Positions 22,545 through 35,243 are shown, numbered from the stretch's first letter. The stretch is 64,000 nt of DNA from Nilaparvata lugens (GCF_014356525.2 NC_052505.1:16060635-16124634); one strand, 5' to 3'. The notes: generated from the letters alone by a model not told the origin. Program-made: numbers and translations.

Positions 22545-22641
22545 CTTCCTATAGTCATCATCCTGAAGTGAGGTCATCATCCAGGGAGTCATCTCCCTGA
22601 AGTGATAAGGTTTATGAAGTGAAGATGATGACTATAGGAAG
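22545..22641. mobile_element. 97-bp foldback element
   Basis: Ends are 18-bp perfect inverted repeats (CTTCCTATAGTCATCATC), with CTGAAGTGA motifs repeated inside. A small hairpin MITE or palindrome. Confidence 0.6.
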
Positions 22642-22649
22642 ATACAAAA

Positions 22650-24120
22650 TTACTTCTGACTTGGAGGAATATGCGGCGCAGAGAAATGGAGGGAGATCAG
22701 CCAATTACAGCGATTAATAGAGTCATAGGTAGAAGCGCAGTTGCCAATTTGTCAGTTGTCTGACTGCTTCCAGACAGGAAACTTAGCATGTGTATCATGA
22801 GCACATGAATAGTCCACTAGAAGTTGGAGAACGCTGGCCGCTTCAAAACGGCAACATCGCGCCTCTGTATCCCTCCCGCTGTATGCTTTCACTGATGCGC
22901 ATGTCCATCCCAAGTAAGAAGTAATTTTGTACAGAATATAGTTGGAAGGTACAATCATAGAGAAACGAATACTCTATTCGTTTGCATCTGGTACAATGGT
23001 CCTATATTGCAAGAGTGACCTGAATGTTGATCCTATATCTCGGGTTGCCGATACATTGTAGAATCACAGTCTAGAGTGAAAGGTAACATTGGAATAACGT
23101 GAAAGAAATTGAAACAACGTTTGAATAAAGAGGCTCTGACAAGAAATGGGTGCCTTCAACATGAATGAGAAGGTTATAATATCATATCGCAACCAGTGGA
23201 GAGAGCATGTCAACAGAATGCCAAGAGAAAGGATTCTTCAATGTTGTTTTCCATCACGAACTGCTTATTATTAAATCACTTTTTGCTATTACAGTATAAA
23301 GAACGAATAACAGTCAGATTTTTTCTAATAAATGAATTAATCACTCACTATGATAACGAGATCTTTCGGCAGGTCCGCCATCTTCCTGGTTGCCAGAAAG
23401 GAATAAAGAAAGGATTCCCTTGAAATTCTAAACTACCACCTCACTGGAAAAAGACATATGCTACTCACACTCGGTAGTAGTTCATCACTGAAGTTTGTTC
23501 GCGGTTGGGGATTTTTGAAAATGAAATTCAACAATAACCTGAACATAGCAAGCAAATAAAGCCGCATTACGTAATTGTTGTCAAGAAACGTACATCTTAT
23601 ACAATAAGAACGAAGGCGAACGCAAACTGGAGAATGTATCTACTATAAATAGTAACTATTAATTGAGTAGTAATATCCTCGGGCATTTTCAATTATTACA
23701 ACAGCTTATAGAGGCCGCCTAACAACAAATCATTAACACTAATTATTGAACTACAGTACAACATTTTTGAATTCGTAATAACTGGAACCTGTGATCAGGC
23801 CGCAATATTATTTTTCAACGTGCACGTACAGTAGGGGAGACTGGGATAATGGAAGTCACCTAAGGAAAAATCTATGAATGACCAAGGATTTTGCACCTAG
23901 AATTGGGAATAATATTTGTACTATATACAGTTATCATATTATGATGAACGACAGAGCTTTGTGAATTTAAAAAAAGACTTAGTTCTGTTTCCCTCGAATC
24001 ATATTCTAAAACTTCTATACTTTGAATACTGAATACAGAATACTATATCAGAGTCTTGTACAACTTTCAATTTGGATTGATAATTCAATTATCAAAACAT
24101 TAAAGCAACATTATACGCTG
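22650..24120. other. intronic DNA without recognised gene
   Basis: A GC-richer part at 22830-22910 and otherwise AT-rich. No coding motif. Confidence 0.5.
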
Positions 24121-24129
24121 ATTAAGATA

Positions 24130-24350
24130 ATTGTTGACAAAAGTGAACCGTGAGCAAGAACCTTTCTTTTCTTTAACATTATCAAGAGATTAAATCAATC
24201 TCTACGCCGGTTGTGAACATTTTTTACAAAATTGAACAGTGTGTAAGAATCTTACTTTTCTTTTCAATTATCAATAAATTAAATCAATCTCTACGTCGGT
24301 TGTGAACATTGCTCAAAGTAAGAAGTGTGCAAGAACCCGACTTTATTCCT
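24130..24350. repeat. tandem repeat, about 89 bp, two and a half copies
   Basis: AAATCAATCTCTACG(C/T)CGGT recurs at 24192 and 24281, followed by GTGAACATT, with TTACTTTTCTTTT-like sequence between. Confidence 0.8.
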
Positions 24351-24916
24351 CTATTTTCTATCATGGTTGAGAATTTCTATAAGAACGATCGTTAAAATAT
24401 TTCCACAAGACCCATGTCTCATGATCCAGCTAAAACCAACGCGGTGAAGATAGTCGTTCCCTATTCAGCATCTTTCTTAAGAAACGAAAATTAGAGACAC
24501 AAAGACATCCTTTCAGAGATGAAAGGGAAACGCTTCCATGAGCCTAATTACTACTTTTTCTAGTTCCGGCCTCCCCTCACTTCCCAAAAGGGGGGTTGCA
24601 CCCCCCTCCCCATCATCATCAAACCACTCTCTTCAACAGCACACCTCTCCTCGCTTCCTGCCACCAAACTAAAACCTTTTTGTTCTAAAATTATGACAAG
24701 TGCTTCCGAAGCACACTGAAAAATACAGATTAAAATAGGACACAAAAGATAAATGATATGATTATTGTCTGGCCGTCTAAATATTTCCACAACACTGCTT
24801 TGTCATGCAGGTGCATAATAACACTGAGTAGTCTTTCACATACCCGAAAATAGTCTTCCTCTCTAAGCCTTATCCCAACCTTTTTCCATCGCCCTATGCA
24901 TGCATCAATTTTATCT

Positions 24917-25175
24917 CCACAGTGAAAACATAGCATGTTAGTCATATATATATATATATATCTAACTGAGGTGAAATGAATAATATCTCCACAGTGAAAA
25001 CATAGCATTTTAGTAATAGATATCTAACTGAGGTGAAATATCCTGTTTTGTGCATTCATTTCCTGGACTATACTGAAACTCTGATGGATCCTTTCGATAG
25101 TTCATGATATCTAACTGAGGTGGAATGAATAATATATCCACTGTTAAAACAGAATTTTAGTCATAAATATCTGAG
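24917..25175. repeat. tandem repeat of TATCTAACTGAGGTG units
   Basis: TCCACAGTGAAAACATAGCA and ATCTAACTGAGGTGAAAT alternate over two full units (about 73 bp) and a diverged third. An (AT)n run at 24945-24962 lies in the first. Confidence 0.8.
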
Positions 25176-25301
25176 ATAATTAAGTAGAGCTTATCAACGT
25201 TTTACTTGATCACATGCCCAAGTGATCTCAATCCTGACAACACAAGAAATTCAAGGGGGAGGTTGTTGTAAAACGTTCATTGTAATTGCTTGTACAGCTC
25301 A

Positions 25302-25556
25302 TTACAATGATTTATTTGCTTGATCAATTGAAAACGAGATTTAAAACTAATACAGGAATAGAAAAAATAGAATAATGATTTATTGACAAGAAATTGAACA
25401 ATAAATGCATAGTTCATCAAACAAAATCAAAAGCTTGGCTATTGAGCCCTATGGATCAATACAGGAATTGCTAAGAGCCTTAGTCATTGTATTCTTGATA
25501 CAATGATTTATTTGCTTGATCAATTGAAAACTAGACTTTAAAAACCAACACAGGAA
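25302..25556. repeat. direct repeats about 196 bp apart
   Basis: ACAATGATTTATTTGCTTGA with TCAATTGAAAAC ... ACAGGAAT is present at 25305 and at 25500. Confidence 0.75.
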
Positions 25557-26221
25557 TTTTGGTACTACATATTTCAAATTTTTGCTTCTAGTCCTTCATC
25601 AGATATAACACATTTTCCATTTCCAGCAAAGCATCTGGTTTTTTGTATGTTATTTTACAATACTGTCCAGTATCCTAGGCTCTGGACATTATCGTCCTAT
25701 TCTCTAGAGTGAGAGAAAGAAAGACGTTCAGCTCACCACGCACCACGCATGGATGGAATGTGAAGCTGTGGGGTCAGAGGGTTGGTGGCTATAGGGGGGT
25801 GGATGGTGAAGGGGGTGGAGAGTGGAGCGGCGGAAGTGAACAAAGCAACCAGACCAGAGATTCCAGGAAAAGGATGCAGGTAGTACTGGAAAGGTATGCT
25901 GGAAGCTATGAAAGAGAATCGGACAGCTGTACATCTTTTCAATCCTATGGTATGGTTCCAACCTAATCTAGAATATTCTAGACTTTCTTACTTTCTAGAA
26001 TGGAAGGCACAACTTAGACCCATGTGGACTACAGTTACTTTATCAATATAGTAACTTTAATATGCACTATCTGGGAATCTGAGTTCAAACTGAGATAAAT
26101 AAGCTAATCGTTCAAACCTGGAATGGAACACATTAGAATGAATGTGACCCCTATCAGCAAGTAATCGTGGTTTGGCGTTCAACGAGATGATGCATATGTC
26201 CCTCAGTAGCCTAATTATTCA

Positions 26222-26405
26222 CAGAAGGAAGTAGCTTCATTGCGGAAAATAATTTGTAAATTTCTTGTTCACCTGCAATAAGTATAGAAGCTTTATATTC
26301 ATTATTAATCTCACAGAAGGAAATAGCTTCATTGCGGAGAATATTTTGTAACTTTCTTGTTCACCTGCAATAATTATAGAAGCTTTTATGTTCATTATTA
26401 ATCTA
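26222..26405. repeat. tandem duplication, about 92 bp
   Basis: CACAGAAGGAAGTAGCTTCA ... TTCTTGTTCACCTGCAATAA ... TTCATTATTAATCT occurs twice in tandem. A third partial copy of the start is at 26587. Confidence 0.9.
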
Positions 26406-26599
26406 TAATTATCATAGCACACAAGTACGACCGAAAAGGGAATTCCGAACAGATTGCGTTAGCTATCAGTAGATATTTTGTGAAGAGCGGATGTATTTAT
26501 ATTTGAATATTTAAAATAAAAATGACATGATACTGTCAAAATCGGTATCAAGTCGTTTTCATATAATATGAACCTCAGTAAAATTATTCACAGAAGGAA

Positions 26600-28160
26600 G
26601 TAGCTCAATGTGTTTCTTCCATGGTTCCACATTTTCTTAAATAGCTCAATATTTTATTGTTATTGGTAATTGAGTGGAATATTTCTAATTAATTCATTAA
26701 TTCAAGCCATCTAAATTTATAGTTTCTATGTTTATTCTGGACTAAAATTGTACAAGTAAAATCTACCAATGTTATTACATTAGTGGCATTTGTATCATAA
26801 ATGAATAAATAAAATGAATAAATATGGTTACCCACTATCACCTTCACGACAGCAAGATTGTATATCTGTGATCACGGTAGTGCACTGCATTGATATGAAA
26901 GCTACTCTAGATTGTAGTAATTTTCAATGACATTTCAATTGAAACTGCTCCCTTCACTGCACGGTCTTCTGACAAGTAAAGTGAAAGAAAAATAATAATT
27001 TTCAGTTTTATTCAAACGAAACGACTTCTGTCCTGGGTAAGACATCGTTGGGAAACGGTTTAGGTGATAAAATTGAAGAAAAATGAATGCAAGAGCACGA
27101 CTGTCACATTTCCAGTCAACACGCAAACAGAATATTCAATGAGAAGGTCACAAGAAAAGGCTGTAAGAAAGGAAAAAGTGAGTTACCAATCGCACCCTAA
27201 CGTGAATGGATGCAGTAAATTCTGAGCAGTTGCACACTGTTTAGTAAGCCATGACTTGTTCAAATATATTTTGAAAATTCTAGCGAAACCACCAGGTATC
27301 AGTAGAAAAAAAATCACTTATAATGTGTTTTTATATTTTACTGTCAGTGCAAACCTGGATTTTGTTGTTTTTCATCTGAAATTGAGGTAGGTCTTTATAT
27401 TCTCTGAGAATCAGATACTACTATTCTCCTCAAACTGTATTATCATAGAGTAAAGATATCATATCTATCTTATGCCATTTCTTCTCAATGGTATTATACA
27501 AGGTACCTAGAATACAATGTATTCTAGGTACATTGGCATTTTAGAAATCACATAATATAGCTGGCCACCTGAGTCTCATTTTCTACCCCCATTCCAACTA
27601 ATCCACGAATTCATGTATAATTATAATTATATTACAGTAAAAAACATTTTCAAACGTAATTGAATACCACAGTTCTGAATTTTCCATAGACATCAATTTT
27701 AAAAAGCATGTGAAATGATCTATAATTATAAAATAGTGAAGAAAATTATAGGACAAAATATGCTATCGAACTAAGAACGAGTTTAATATCACTTTGGTTG
27801 CCATGGAAAAAATTGTAATGTGAAATTTTCAGTTCAATATTATCATCAAAATTTTTATAGTTTTTGCTTTTTGAATGTGATTTAGTGTTTGGAAATAGTT
27901 TTCTTGATTTTAAAATTTATAAAATAGGACTTTCACTCAGGAAGTGAAAGTGCAAATTTTTAGTGAGAAAAATGAAGAACCCAAGACATAACCTATTAAC
28001 TTGAGTGTTGATAGGAAATGACATTGGGTAATACGGCAAGAAAGAACATCCGAAAAGATCTCTCTGCCGATAAAAGCCATAAGAGTAAATAAATAAAATT
28101 ATAAAATAGATAATTATACTATAGATAGATGATAAGATCACTTCGCTTATATGGCCTACT
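26600..28160. other. intronic DNA without recognised gene
   Basis: AT-rich. A perfect short palindrome (TACCTAGAATACAATGTATT continuing to CTAGGTA) at about 27512-27533. No coding motif. Confidence 0.5.
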
Positions 28161-28167
28161 TGATTTA

Positions 28168-28309
28168 AATAAAAACAATATAAAAACATTTTGTACCCTT
28201 TTATTAAAAAACTTGAAAATGACCTATGGTCGAAACTAGTCGTTAAAATATTTCAAAGTTTTTTTTTTTTAATAAAAGCGGTACTAAAAGTTTTTATATC
28301 ATTTTTATT
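28168..28309. mobile_element. MITE-like element with about 50-bp inverted ends
   Basis: AATAAAAACAATATAAAAAC ... GTACCCTTTTATTAAAAA at the left is mirrored by TTTTTAATAAAAGCGGTAC ... TTTTTATATCATTTTTATT at the right. The centre GACCTATGGTCGAAACTAGT is also found near 7700-7720, where a diverged partial copy lies (7690-7850). Confidence 0.65.
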
Positions 28310-29166
28310 CATATATTACAAGATATCTTACATTGATAAGGAATATCAATAATTGTTGGGTTGGAAACCCAACTTAGCGCGTAGCCTGTTTGGCATAATA
28401 ATGAGTAGCTTGATTGTGTATAATCGTTTGTTTTACTGGTTTGCTCTATTTCTTGTGTTTATCATGTTATGAATGCAATCTCTTTATTGCTCTGTTCAAC
28501 ATGAATAACGCTTTCAATGTTCTCAAGTGGGCAACTTGTTAAATCAAGTATAAATTTAATTAAATTATTTCTATCATTTTCCAGTGAGATCAAACCAAAT
28601 AAATTGAAAATTGAAATTTATTCTTCCAAAAAATACATTACATTACAATATATAACTGAAAATAGTGGAAAATATTGTTTTAAACAACCCCTGAGTTACT
28701 AAAGTGTGGGGTCGTTCATGTTCAATATGCATTTTTTATTCTCTTGATTAGTATGGTTACAGTGTTAAACAAATATAAGAATTAAACAAAAATAAAACAG
28801 CAGAGCTCTGCATAACCTAAACTATAAATATAATGCCTTTAATATGAATAGTAAATATGCTCAGATTCAGTACTAGAAACTATTCAAGACTTTTCAAGAA
28901 ACGATTTTCTGATTGCTTGTGAAATTCAGAGCGGAAATTTTCATTAGTAAACAATTTTCTAGCTTCCATTTATTTAGTAGGGATTACAAAGTAGGTCTAT
29001 GTTGCAGGTAATTTTACAGTAGCAGCTATTACTTGACTTCTAGTGCCCTGTTCACGTATATAAAAGCTGTTAATGAGCGTAAGTCGAACGGAAGCTGGTC
29101 GTCAAGAATTGAAAAGGGGAGTCCACTGTGCACTGTGTAGTAACGGTGTTTCATTCTATGACTGTC

Positions 29167-29215
29167 AGGGGGGGGGGGGGAAGGGTGCATGACTCAGCCA
29201 AACCCCCCCCCAAAC
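29167..29215. other. G-run and C-run hairpin
   Basis: Twelve G residues at 29167-29178 and nine C residues around 29203-29211, with a spacer of about 24 bases. It could form a very stable hairpin or G-quadruplex. Confidence 0.6.
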
Positions 29216-29629
29216 CCATAGCAACAAACACTGCTTGCGTGATGTGTGACTTGCACTCAGAACCAAGTTGAAAGAACTATGACTTCAGCCTGCCTATGTC
29301 CTAGCTTTTATAACAAACTTTTGTAGGACACTGATTAACTAGGAGCGATTTATCGCGGAAACATTCGATAGTTCGACAGAATTTGTTTTTTTCAAGTAAA
29401 TTTAAATGTAATTTGCCTTAAAGTAACGCTTTTTGATTAATTTTATTTTCAATAATTCTTAGTTTTTTAATAATTTTTATGAGTTTTCTTGTTTATTGAT
29501 TGTTAAAGTAAGAGTTCTTTGAATAATTTTTTCTTTGTGTTTAAATAAATTTGAATAAGTGTTTTTCTTTGAATAATTTTTAACCCGGCAAAAAACCGTT
29601 CGTGTGTCCCCGGCCTTAGAAAGAATAAA

Positions 29630-30280
29630 TCTATAAAAGTGAAATGGCACTCACTCACTGACTGACTGACTCACTCACTCACTCACTCACTCACTGGCAG
29701 AACTAAAAATCTACCGGACCAAAAACGTTCAAATTTGGTAGGTATGTTCAGTTGGCCCTTTAGAGGCGCACTAAGAAATCTTTTGGCAATATTTTAACTC
29801 TAAGGGTTGTTTTTAAGGGTTTAAAGTTTGTCTTTTAGCATGTGTATTCTTCTTCTCCCAATCTCTTAATTATAATTGAAATTTCCATATCATATGTTAC
29901 TATAGAACTATAATCTAGATAGAGTACCTCTTCGAAACAGTTGTTAACTGGCAACAAAATTAATAATTTTGTCAGGTTGGCATTAAGTTGAGTTGACTTT
30001 GTTAGGTTGGCATCAAGTTGAAGATTTAAATGCATTTATCGCGGAGAGATTGATTGGGCACTGCTACTTCAATCCTGGGAATACTATATTACTAGCCGTC
30101 AGGCTCGCTTCGCTTGCCATATCCGTTTAGCCTGGACCCCCGACTGGATTGTCCTAACATATGATAAAAACGCTCAAATGAAAAATGCTGATCTCATTCT
30201 TGGACGACCCAGTCGGGGGTCCAGGGGGCGGAGCCCCCTGGCCAGACGGATATGGCGAGCGAAGCGAGCCTGACGGCTAG
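29630..30280 (+). mobile_element. non-autonomous Helitron-like element (candidate)
   Basis: The segment starts TCTATAAAAG after an A and ends GGCTAG before a T, as Helitrons do (TC...CTRR, inserted between A and T). A perfect hairpin CCAGGGGGC/GCCCCCTGG lies at about 30220-30240. An early (CTCA)n tract is at 29650-29695. An inverted pair, ACTAGCCGTCAGGCTCGC at 30091 and its complement ending 30281, spans the last 190 bp, so an alternative reading is a MITE at 30091-30281 alone. No Rep/helicase is encoded. Confidence 0.45.
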
Positions 30281-31129
30281 TGGATGATATATTGACATAC
30301 TGTATATGATATGATCAATGCAGATTTGTAATGTGAGCGAAAAAATATCAAAATACTAACATTAGAGGTACTGAGAACCTAAATTTATTGTAAACGAATG
30401 ATTAAAGAAAATTATATAATGCTCAAATAATACATGAATGAAAATGAGAAGTAAAAAATGAAACATCTATTCACGAATGTTAGGCATGATTAGCTGGATC
30501 GCTAGAGTATTCTTGTCTACACTTTCTCTGCTACTATAATTATTGCACACTATTAAACGCGTTTATTTATTCATTCATTGATAAATACAATATCATTCTC
30601 AACTATGAATGATTGGGAAAGGATCAGCAGGCTTAAAGCCCAAAACTGTTAATTTCCCAAATTTAGATAGAAATTGTCCAAAAATAGGTTATGTTAAAGG
30701 AAATTTGAGAAAAAATCTTATGTGGAAGACGCTTCTTTGTATTACAAAGTACTGTATTATCATATTAAATTGATGATAGCATATAGAAAATGGAAACAGT
30801 ACTGTTTTTTGAAATTTCTCTGAAAGTACTGGCGTGAAATTAGCCAATTGCTGAAATTAAATTAGCCGTCTAGTTTTCTTCAGAAATTTCCCAAACTACA
30901 CAAGGTGATAAATCACATGGTGACAGGCTAATTTATGACTTTGTAGAATTCTTGAGGCGGTTACTCAGTATTTGCGTGAGTGGCTGCATCATTACCAGCA
31001 TGAAACATTTCTACAACTGAACATTCCATTCAATTATTTTCAAGCCTCTAATTATCATAGCCATTTATAAATCGCGATTGAAATCAAAGCTGGAAAATTC
31101 ACTATTCCAGTTTCATGTTCACTTTCAAT

Positions 31130-31488
31130 GAAATTAATGAATAAATAGAAAATAAAATTAAAATATAAATTTCAATTCATGTTCCCATGAATTAGTTGAA
31201 AGTGAATGTTCACTTTCAACTAATTGAATCCCTGTAGGCCTACTATGTGCAAGATGAAAATTAATTAATTAGTTGTACTGATACAAGTGTAAAAATCACT
31301 AGCAACGCCAATGAAATTCATAAATAAATAGGAAAGAAAATTAGAATATAAATTTCAATTCATGTTCCCATGAATTGATATTCATGTTTACTTTCAACTA
31401 ATTGAATCCCTGTAGGCCTACTATGTGCAAGATGAAAATTAATTAATTAGTTGTACCGATACAAGTGTAAAAATCACTAGCAACGCCA
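31130..31488. repeat. tandem duplication, about 180 bp
   Basis: ATAAATTTCAATTCATGTTC ... CCCTGTAGGCCTACTATGTG ... AAAAATCACTAGCAACGCCA is present twice in tandem with few differences. Confidence 0.92.
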
Positions 31489-31884
31489 AACATTTATCTG
31501 TGATTATTTTTTTCAATTTAGGCCTACTAATTTCTGTGAAATGTAGAATTGCTTCTATCGACATAGTTGATAGTAATAAAAGTTAACATGAATATAGTTA
31601 TTCCTACCATCATGGATCATCATCACCTAGGCTTAAAATACTTCTAGAAAGTCGCCTTTGAAAAAAAAATAGTTAATAGACATGTGAATTGAGTGTCATC
31701 TTTACATAACATCTAGACTGTGGATTCAAATGCAAAGGTTTAAAGCAATTTTGGGCGAATGCCTATTGTTTTTACCTGAAGAATTGTATAGTTTCTATGA
31801 ATAAAGAAACAGTTGGAGGCCTACGAATTACTTATGTATTTAAATGTAGGTGTTTGGTATTAATTAACAACATGTGTTCGTGTA

Positions 31885-32345
31885 TTGAGAATAGAGCTTT
31901 CGATAATTGAGACAGTGAAAATGGTGTGGCGGATGTGGGGGGGGGATTTTGTAAGGGGGTTGAGGGTGCAGACTGCCGAAATAGCGCCGGCAGACAAGTT
32001 GAGATCAAAGCACTCAGTTGATGTTCTCTCTCTCTCTCTATCTCTCTCTCTCTTGAATTGTGGAAGCAACAGAGTTGGTCAGAGAGCCACACTTCTAGTT
32101 GACACTGTTATTTCCTCTCACGATAATTGTCTGGCCTTTGAAGTGGACCGCCAGCCAGTTTCAACGATTCGAAGGCACGCCGCGGCCTATCTTTGGTTTA
32201 TAATTGTGCCACAACTATTTTTGACAGGCGATATTCAACTCGGCTGTCATCATACAAGTGAAGGTCACACGCGTTTCCCATGACAACGTTATCGTGCTGT
32301 GATTTCGCGGCATTATATCAAACAGCTTCCGCCACTTTGAACTCA
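31885..32345. promoter_or_regulatory. TE-free GC-rich stretch, candidate intronic regulatory element
   Basis: It includes a (TC)n tract (32027-32053) and a GC-richer segment (32100-32345). CCTTTGAAG at 32135-32143 fits the TCF consensus, and ACTTTGAAC near 32334 is a one-base variant. It carries a 132-codon open frame (31885-32283) without recognisable domains. A regulatory role is inferred from composition only. Confidence 0.3.
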
Positions 32346-32685
32346 CAACAGCATGACTCTCCGCAACAACAAATTACTGTAGGCCTGAACTTGTTATGTG
32401 AATCTTAAGAATTAATATAGATAAGAACAGAATTACTCTCAATTTTTACAACCTAATATTTTATGACTGTTCTTATACGGTCTTCCAAAAAACGATACTG
32501 TGTTATAATCACAAGTTATAGCTTGGAAAAAATGGGTAGTGATGAGCATATAAAGTGTTCCCTATTGAACTGATATTTTAATTGTGAAGAATTGTAAATC
32601 ATCACGGATTCATGAATAGTGGACCTTACATAGGGATTGAGGGCTTGTTTTTACTTAGAACTATTTTGATAATTTCAAGTCCCAC

Positions 32686-32812
32686 ATACACACATCAATT
32701 TTTGTTCGAATGGTATTTTGCCGTCCTTATAAATTCTCAAGTCAAGTTCCATATCTGATAGAATTCATAAGGACGGCGAAATATCGTACGAACAAAAATC
32801 GATGTGTGTGTG
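32686..32812. mobile_element. foldback element with about 45-bp arms
   Basis: ACACACATCAATTTTTGTTC ... TTTTGCCGTCCTTAT is mirrored by ATAAGGACGGCGAAAT ... GAACAAAAATCGATGTGTGT. The arms are about 90% complementary. It lies just left of the LTR element. Confidence 0.75.
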
Positions 32813-32866
32813 CAGGGCTTTGCGGAGCTTTAGTCTCAGAATTTTGGGAAAAACAATGACAATAAT

Positions 32867-35240
32867 TGTCACGTGGTAATTTGAAACCACCAAATATTTC
32901 TAAATGAGCCAATAAAATGTAATAGAACTATAAAATTGGAAAGAAGGTTAGACCTATCTAAAGAGTAAATCAACTCAAATCAAGTATTATTAGTGATTAG
33001 GAGTAATAGCATTATCAACAACGATAAGAAAATATGTATTATTGTGATTTAATAATTATGAGAACTCATTGGTAAGATCAAAAAATTATAAAGCGGCATA
33101 ATTATTATTGGCGGATTACAAAAATAAAAAATAAAATAAAATGCATGAACATTGAGGTTAGAGTTACTTGTTTACGTTTTGAAAAGAATTAGTCGATCTT
33201 GGATAAATCGATAATTATCCGAACCAATACTGAATGAATCAGCTGATTATTCGATCAACCCATATGACCGGTTGAATCATATAAAATTCACTCATAAAGG
33301 ATATATTATGTATACTAAAGGAAGTCGATGTGTAGAAATACAAATAACTATTATTTCTGTATAAATATTTATTATAATCTAAAAAAGCATGATAAATCAA
33401 GAGTATAAAAAACTCATATAAAAACTAAATGTATTATCTATTAAAATCGTATGTTACGATTTATTTATGAATTCAATTTAAGATAAATACCCCATATATC
33501 TGTATAAAAACTTCTTTTATTTAATTTTTTCTATTATAAAGCCGAGGAAGCCCTGATTCCCAAGGCAACCAATTGTATTGAGTCTATTAAATTGAGGGCC
33601 AATCAGAGAGTAGCTTATAGAATTATTCTAGGAAGAAGCAAATTTTTCTGAAAACCTCTTTCTTCTGGCTTAAGATCCCAACCCGAGAGGATGCACATGG
33701 AGTTTAGGGTCTTTTCTTATTCCTTTTAAAAATTTTTTAACGAATTATTAAGCCAAACCCTTTTTTAAATGTAATGTATGTTTGTTGAATGTTAATTGTT
33801 TGTGAACTCAGTGCTGTCAAGGAGTTCGTAATTGTAAAGATTCCCATAAAAATAGCTTTAATTCGAAAGAAACTTATAAAAATCTGGATCACACGTTAGC
33901 CCAGCAGTGACGAAAAGGAGCCTACCTAATTAATTATTGGAAATAATTAATTCAATCCACGAGAACATCCAGAACTTCAGTCAGTGAGTGATAAGTCAAA
34001 CCAAATGAGCTCATTTGTCTACGTTCAGTGGGGTAATAATTAATAAAAAAGCGCTATTCCAATTAATTAGAGTTAAAATAAAAAGTCACCACGTGTTGAA
34101 CAATATCACATAGTTCACAAGAACATTTTATAAATTTATTTATTATATGTAGGAAGCTTACTTCCATGCACTGCCCGAATTCATATTAAAAGCCCTGAGA
34201 TCTCATGTTTGAATATTAATTTATTAAATATTAATTTTGTTTATTGAACAAAACATATCATATCAAACTTATAGACCGAACAGGTTTTTATCTGCAGAAT
34301 TTTATATTGATTGGAAGTCTAAGTACCAGTATTAAATATAATATATTTATGAATTTGAAATTCATTATTGTGAATATTAGCAAAGCCTGTGATAATTATT
34401 CAGATTTTAAAAATAGATTATTTAAGTGAATTATAGTTATATCGAATATTTTATGCACATCTTTTTTGTGGGAATATATTTTGTGTTTTATGTCAGCATA
34501 CAAACTTATAGAATTTTTTATTATATCCTAACTCATCTCGTGTTATATAGTTTGAGCTGTTTTGGTACCAACAAATATTTAGCAGCACTTAAAATCATAG
34601 AATCAAATAATATTAACCTTATTCAGAGCACTCAATATTTATCATCCTTTGATGATATTCATTTCATCAGCCAGAACAAATATATTAAGAAATTATATTA
34701 ATAAGGTTCCAGTTATATCATATAAGGATCCAGAGAGCTTCAAGAACTGGCGTTGTAAGTTCTAAGGAATTTTGAAAGGGTATATTGGTGAATACTTGTA
34801 CTCACGACGAGCGTTTTAAGAATCAACTAGAAACAACTATAGTTGGTCCTGATTATTCTCTAGTGGTACATGGTTACTGATAATCAGTCATCAAATATTC
34901 TTTTAATTTCCTTACTGGTATTCTTCAAGAACTTCATAGAAGCAGCGGTAAGAATTATCAATCCCTGGTCCTTGAACCTTATGGTGATTATTTGTATTTA
35001 TAAAATTCATGTTTCTACCACTGAGCTAGAGCTGAGGTTTGAACCCAGTAATTTTGCGAGCCGGAAGGCCTTAATTTTTTGTGAATTTATTCGCAAAAGA
35101 GGGAATTTAGAGACTGCTCTTATAAATACCAGAAACATCGTATTATCTGTGAAGGAATTGCAATCTACAACTTCTCACAATAGCTTCATAACGTGGGACT
35201 CTATCATAAGAGATAACCCCCCCAGGAGCACAACTTCACA
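32867..35240 (+). repeat. 5' LTR, 2,374 bp
   Basis: Identical in length to the 3' LTR and about 0.4% different by eye (for example near 33516, 33678, 33740, 34229, 34253, 34408, 34467 and 34929). Unusually long for a gypsy element. CCAAT and CTATAAAA lie only about 40-65 bp from its left end (32908-32934), so transcription may start near the left edge. Small open frames inside (34244-34429, 34426-34701) do not resemble known proteins. Confidence 0.93.
34967..35030 (-). other. tRNA-like A and B box pair, antisense in LTR
   Basis: On the minus strand, TAGCTCAGTGGTAGAAAC (35012-35029) matches a tRNA A box. About 33 bp further, GGTTCAAGGACC (34967-34978) resembles a B box. A second B-box-like GGTTCAAACC lies at 35035-35044. 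The 3' LTR has the same motifs. It may be a tRNA-derived SINE relic captured in the LTR. No intact tRNA fold was seen. Confidence 0.35.
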
Positions 35241-35243
35241 CAA

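Noticed and set aside
34244..34701. LTR-encoded small proteins
   Set aside because: They begin at non-ATG codons, are AT-driven, and show no motif; duplication in the two LTRs is only LTR identity.
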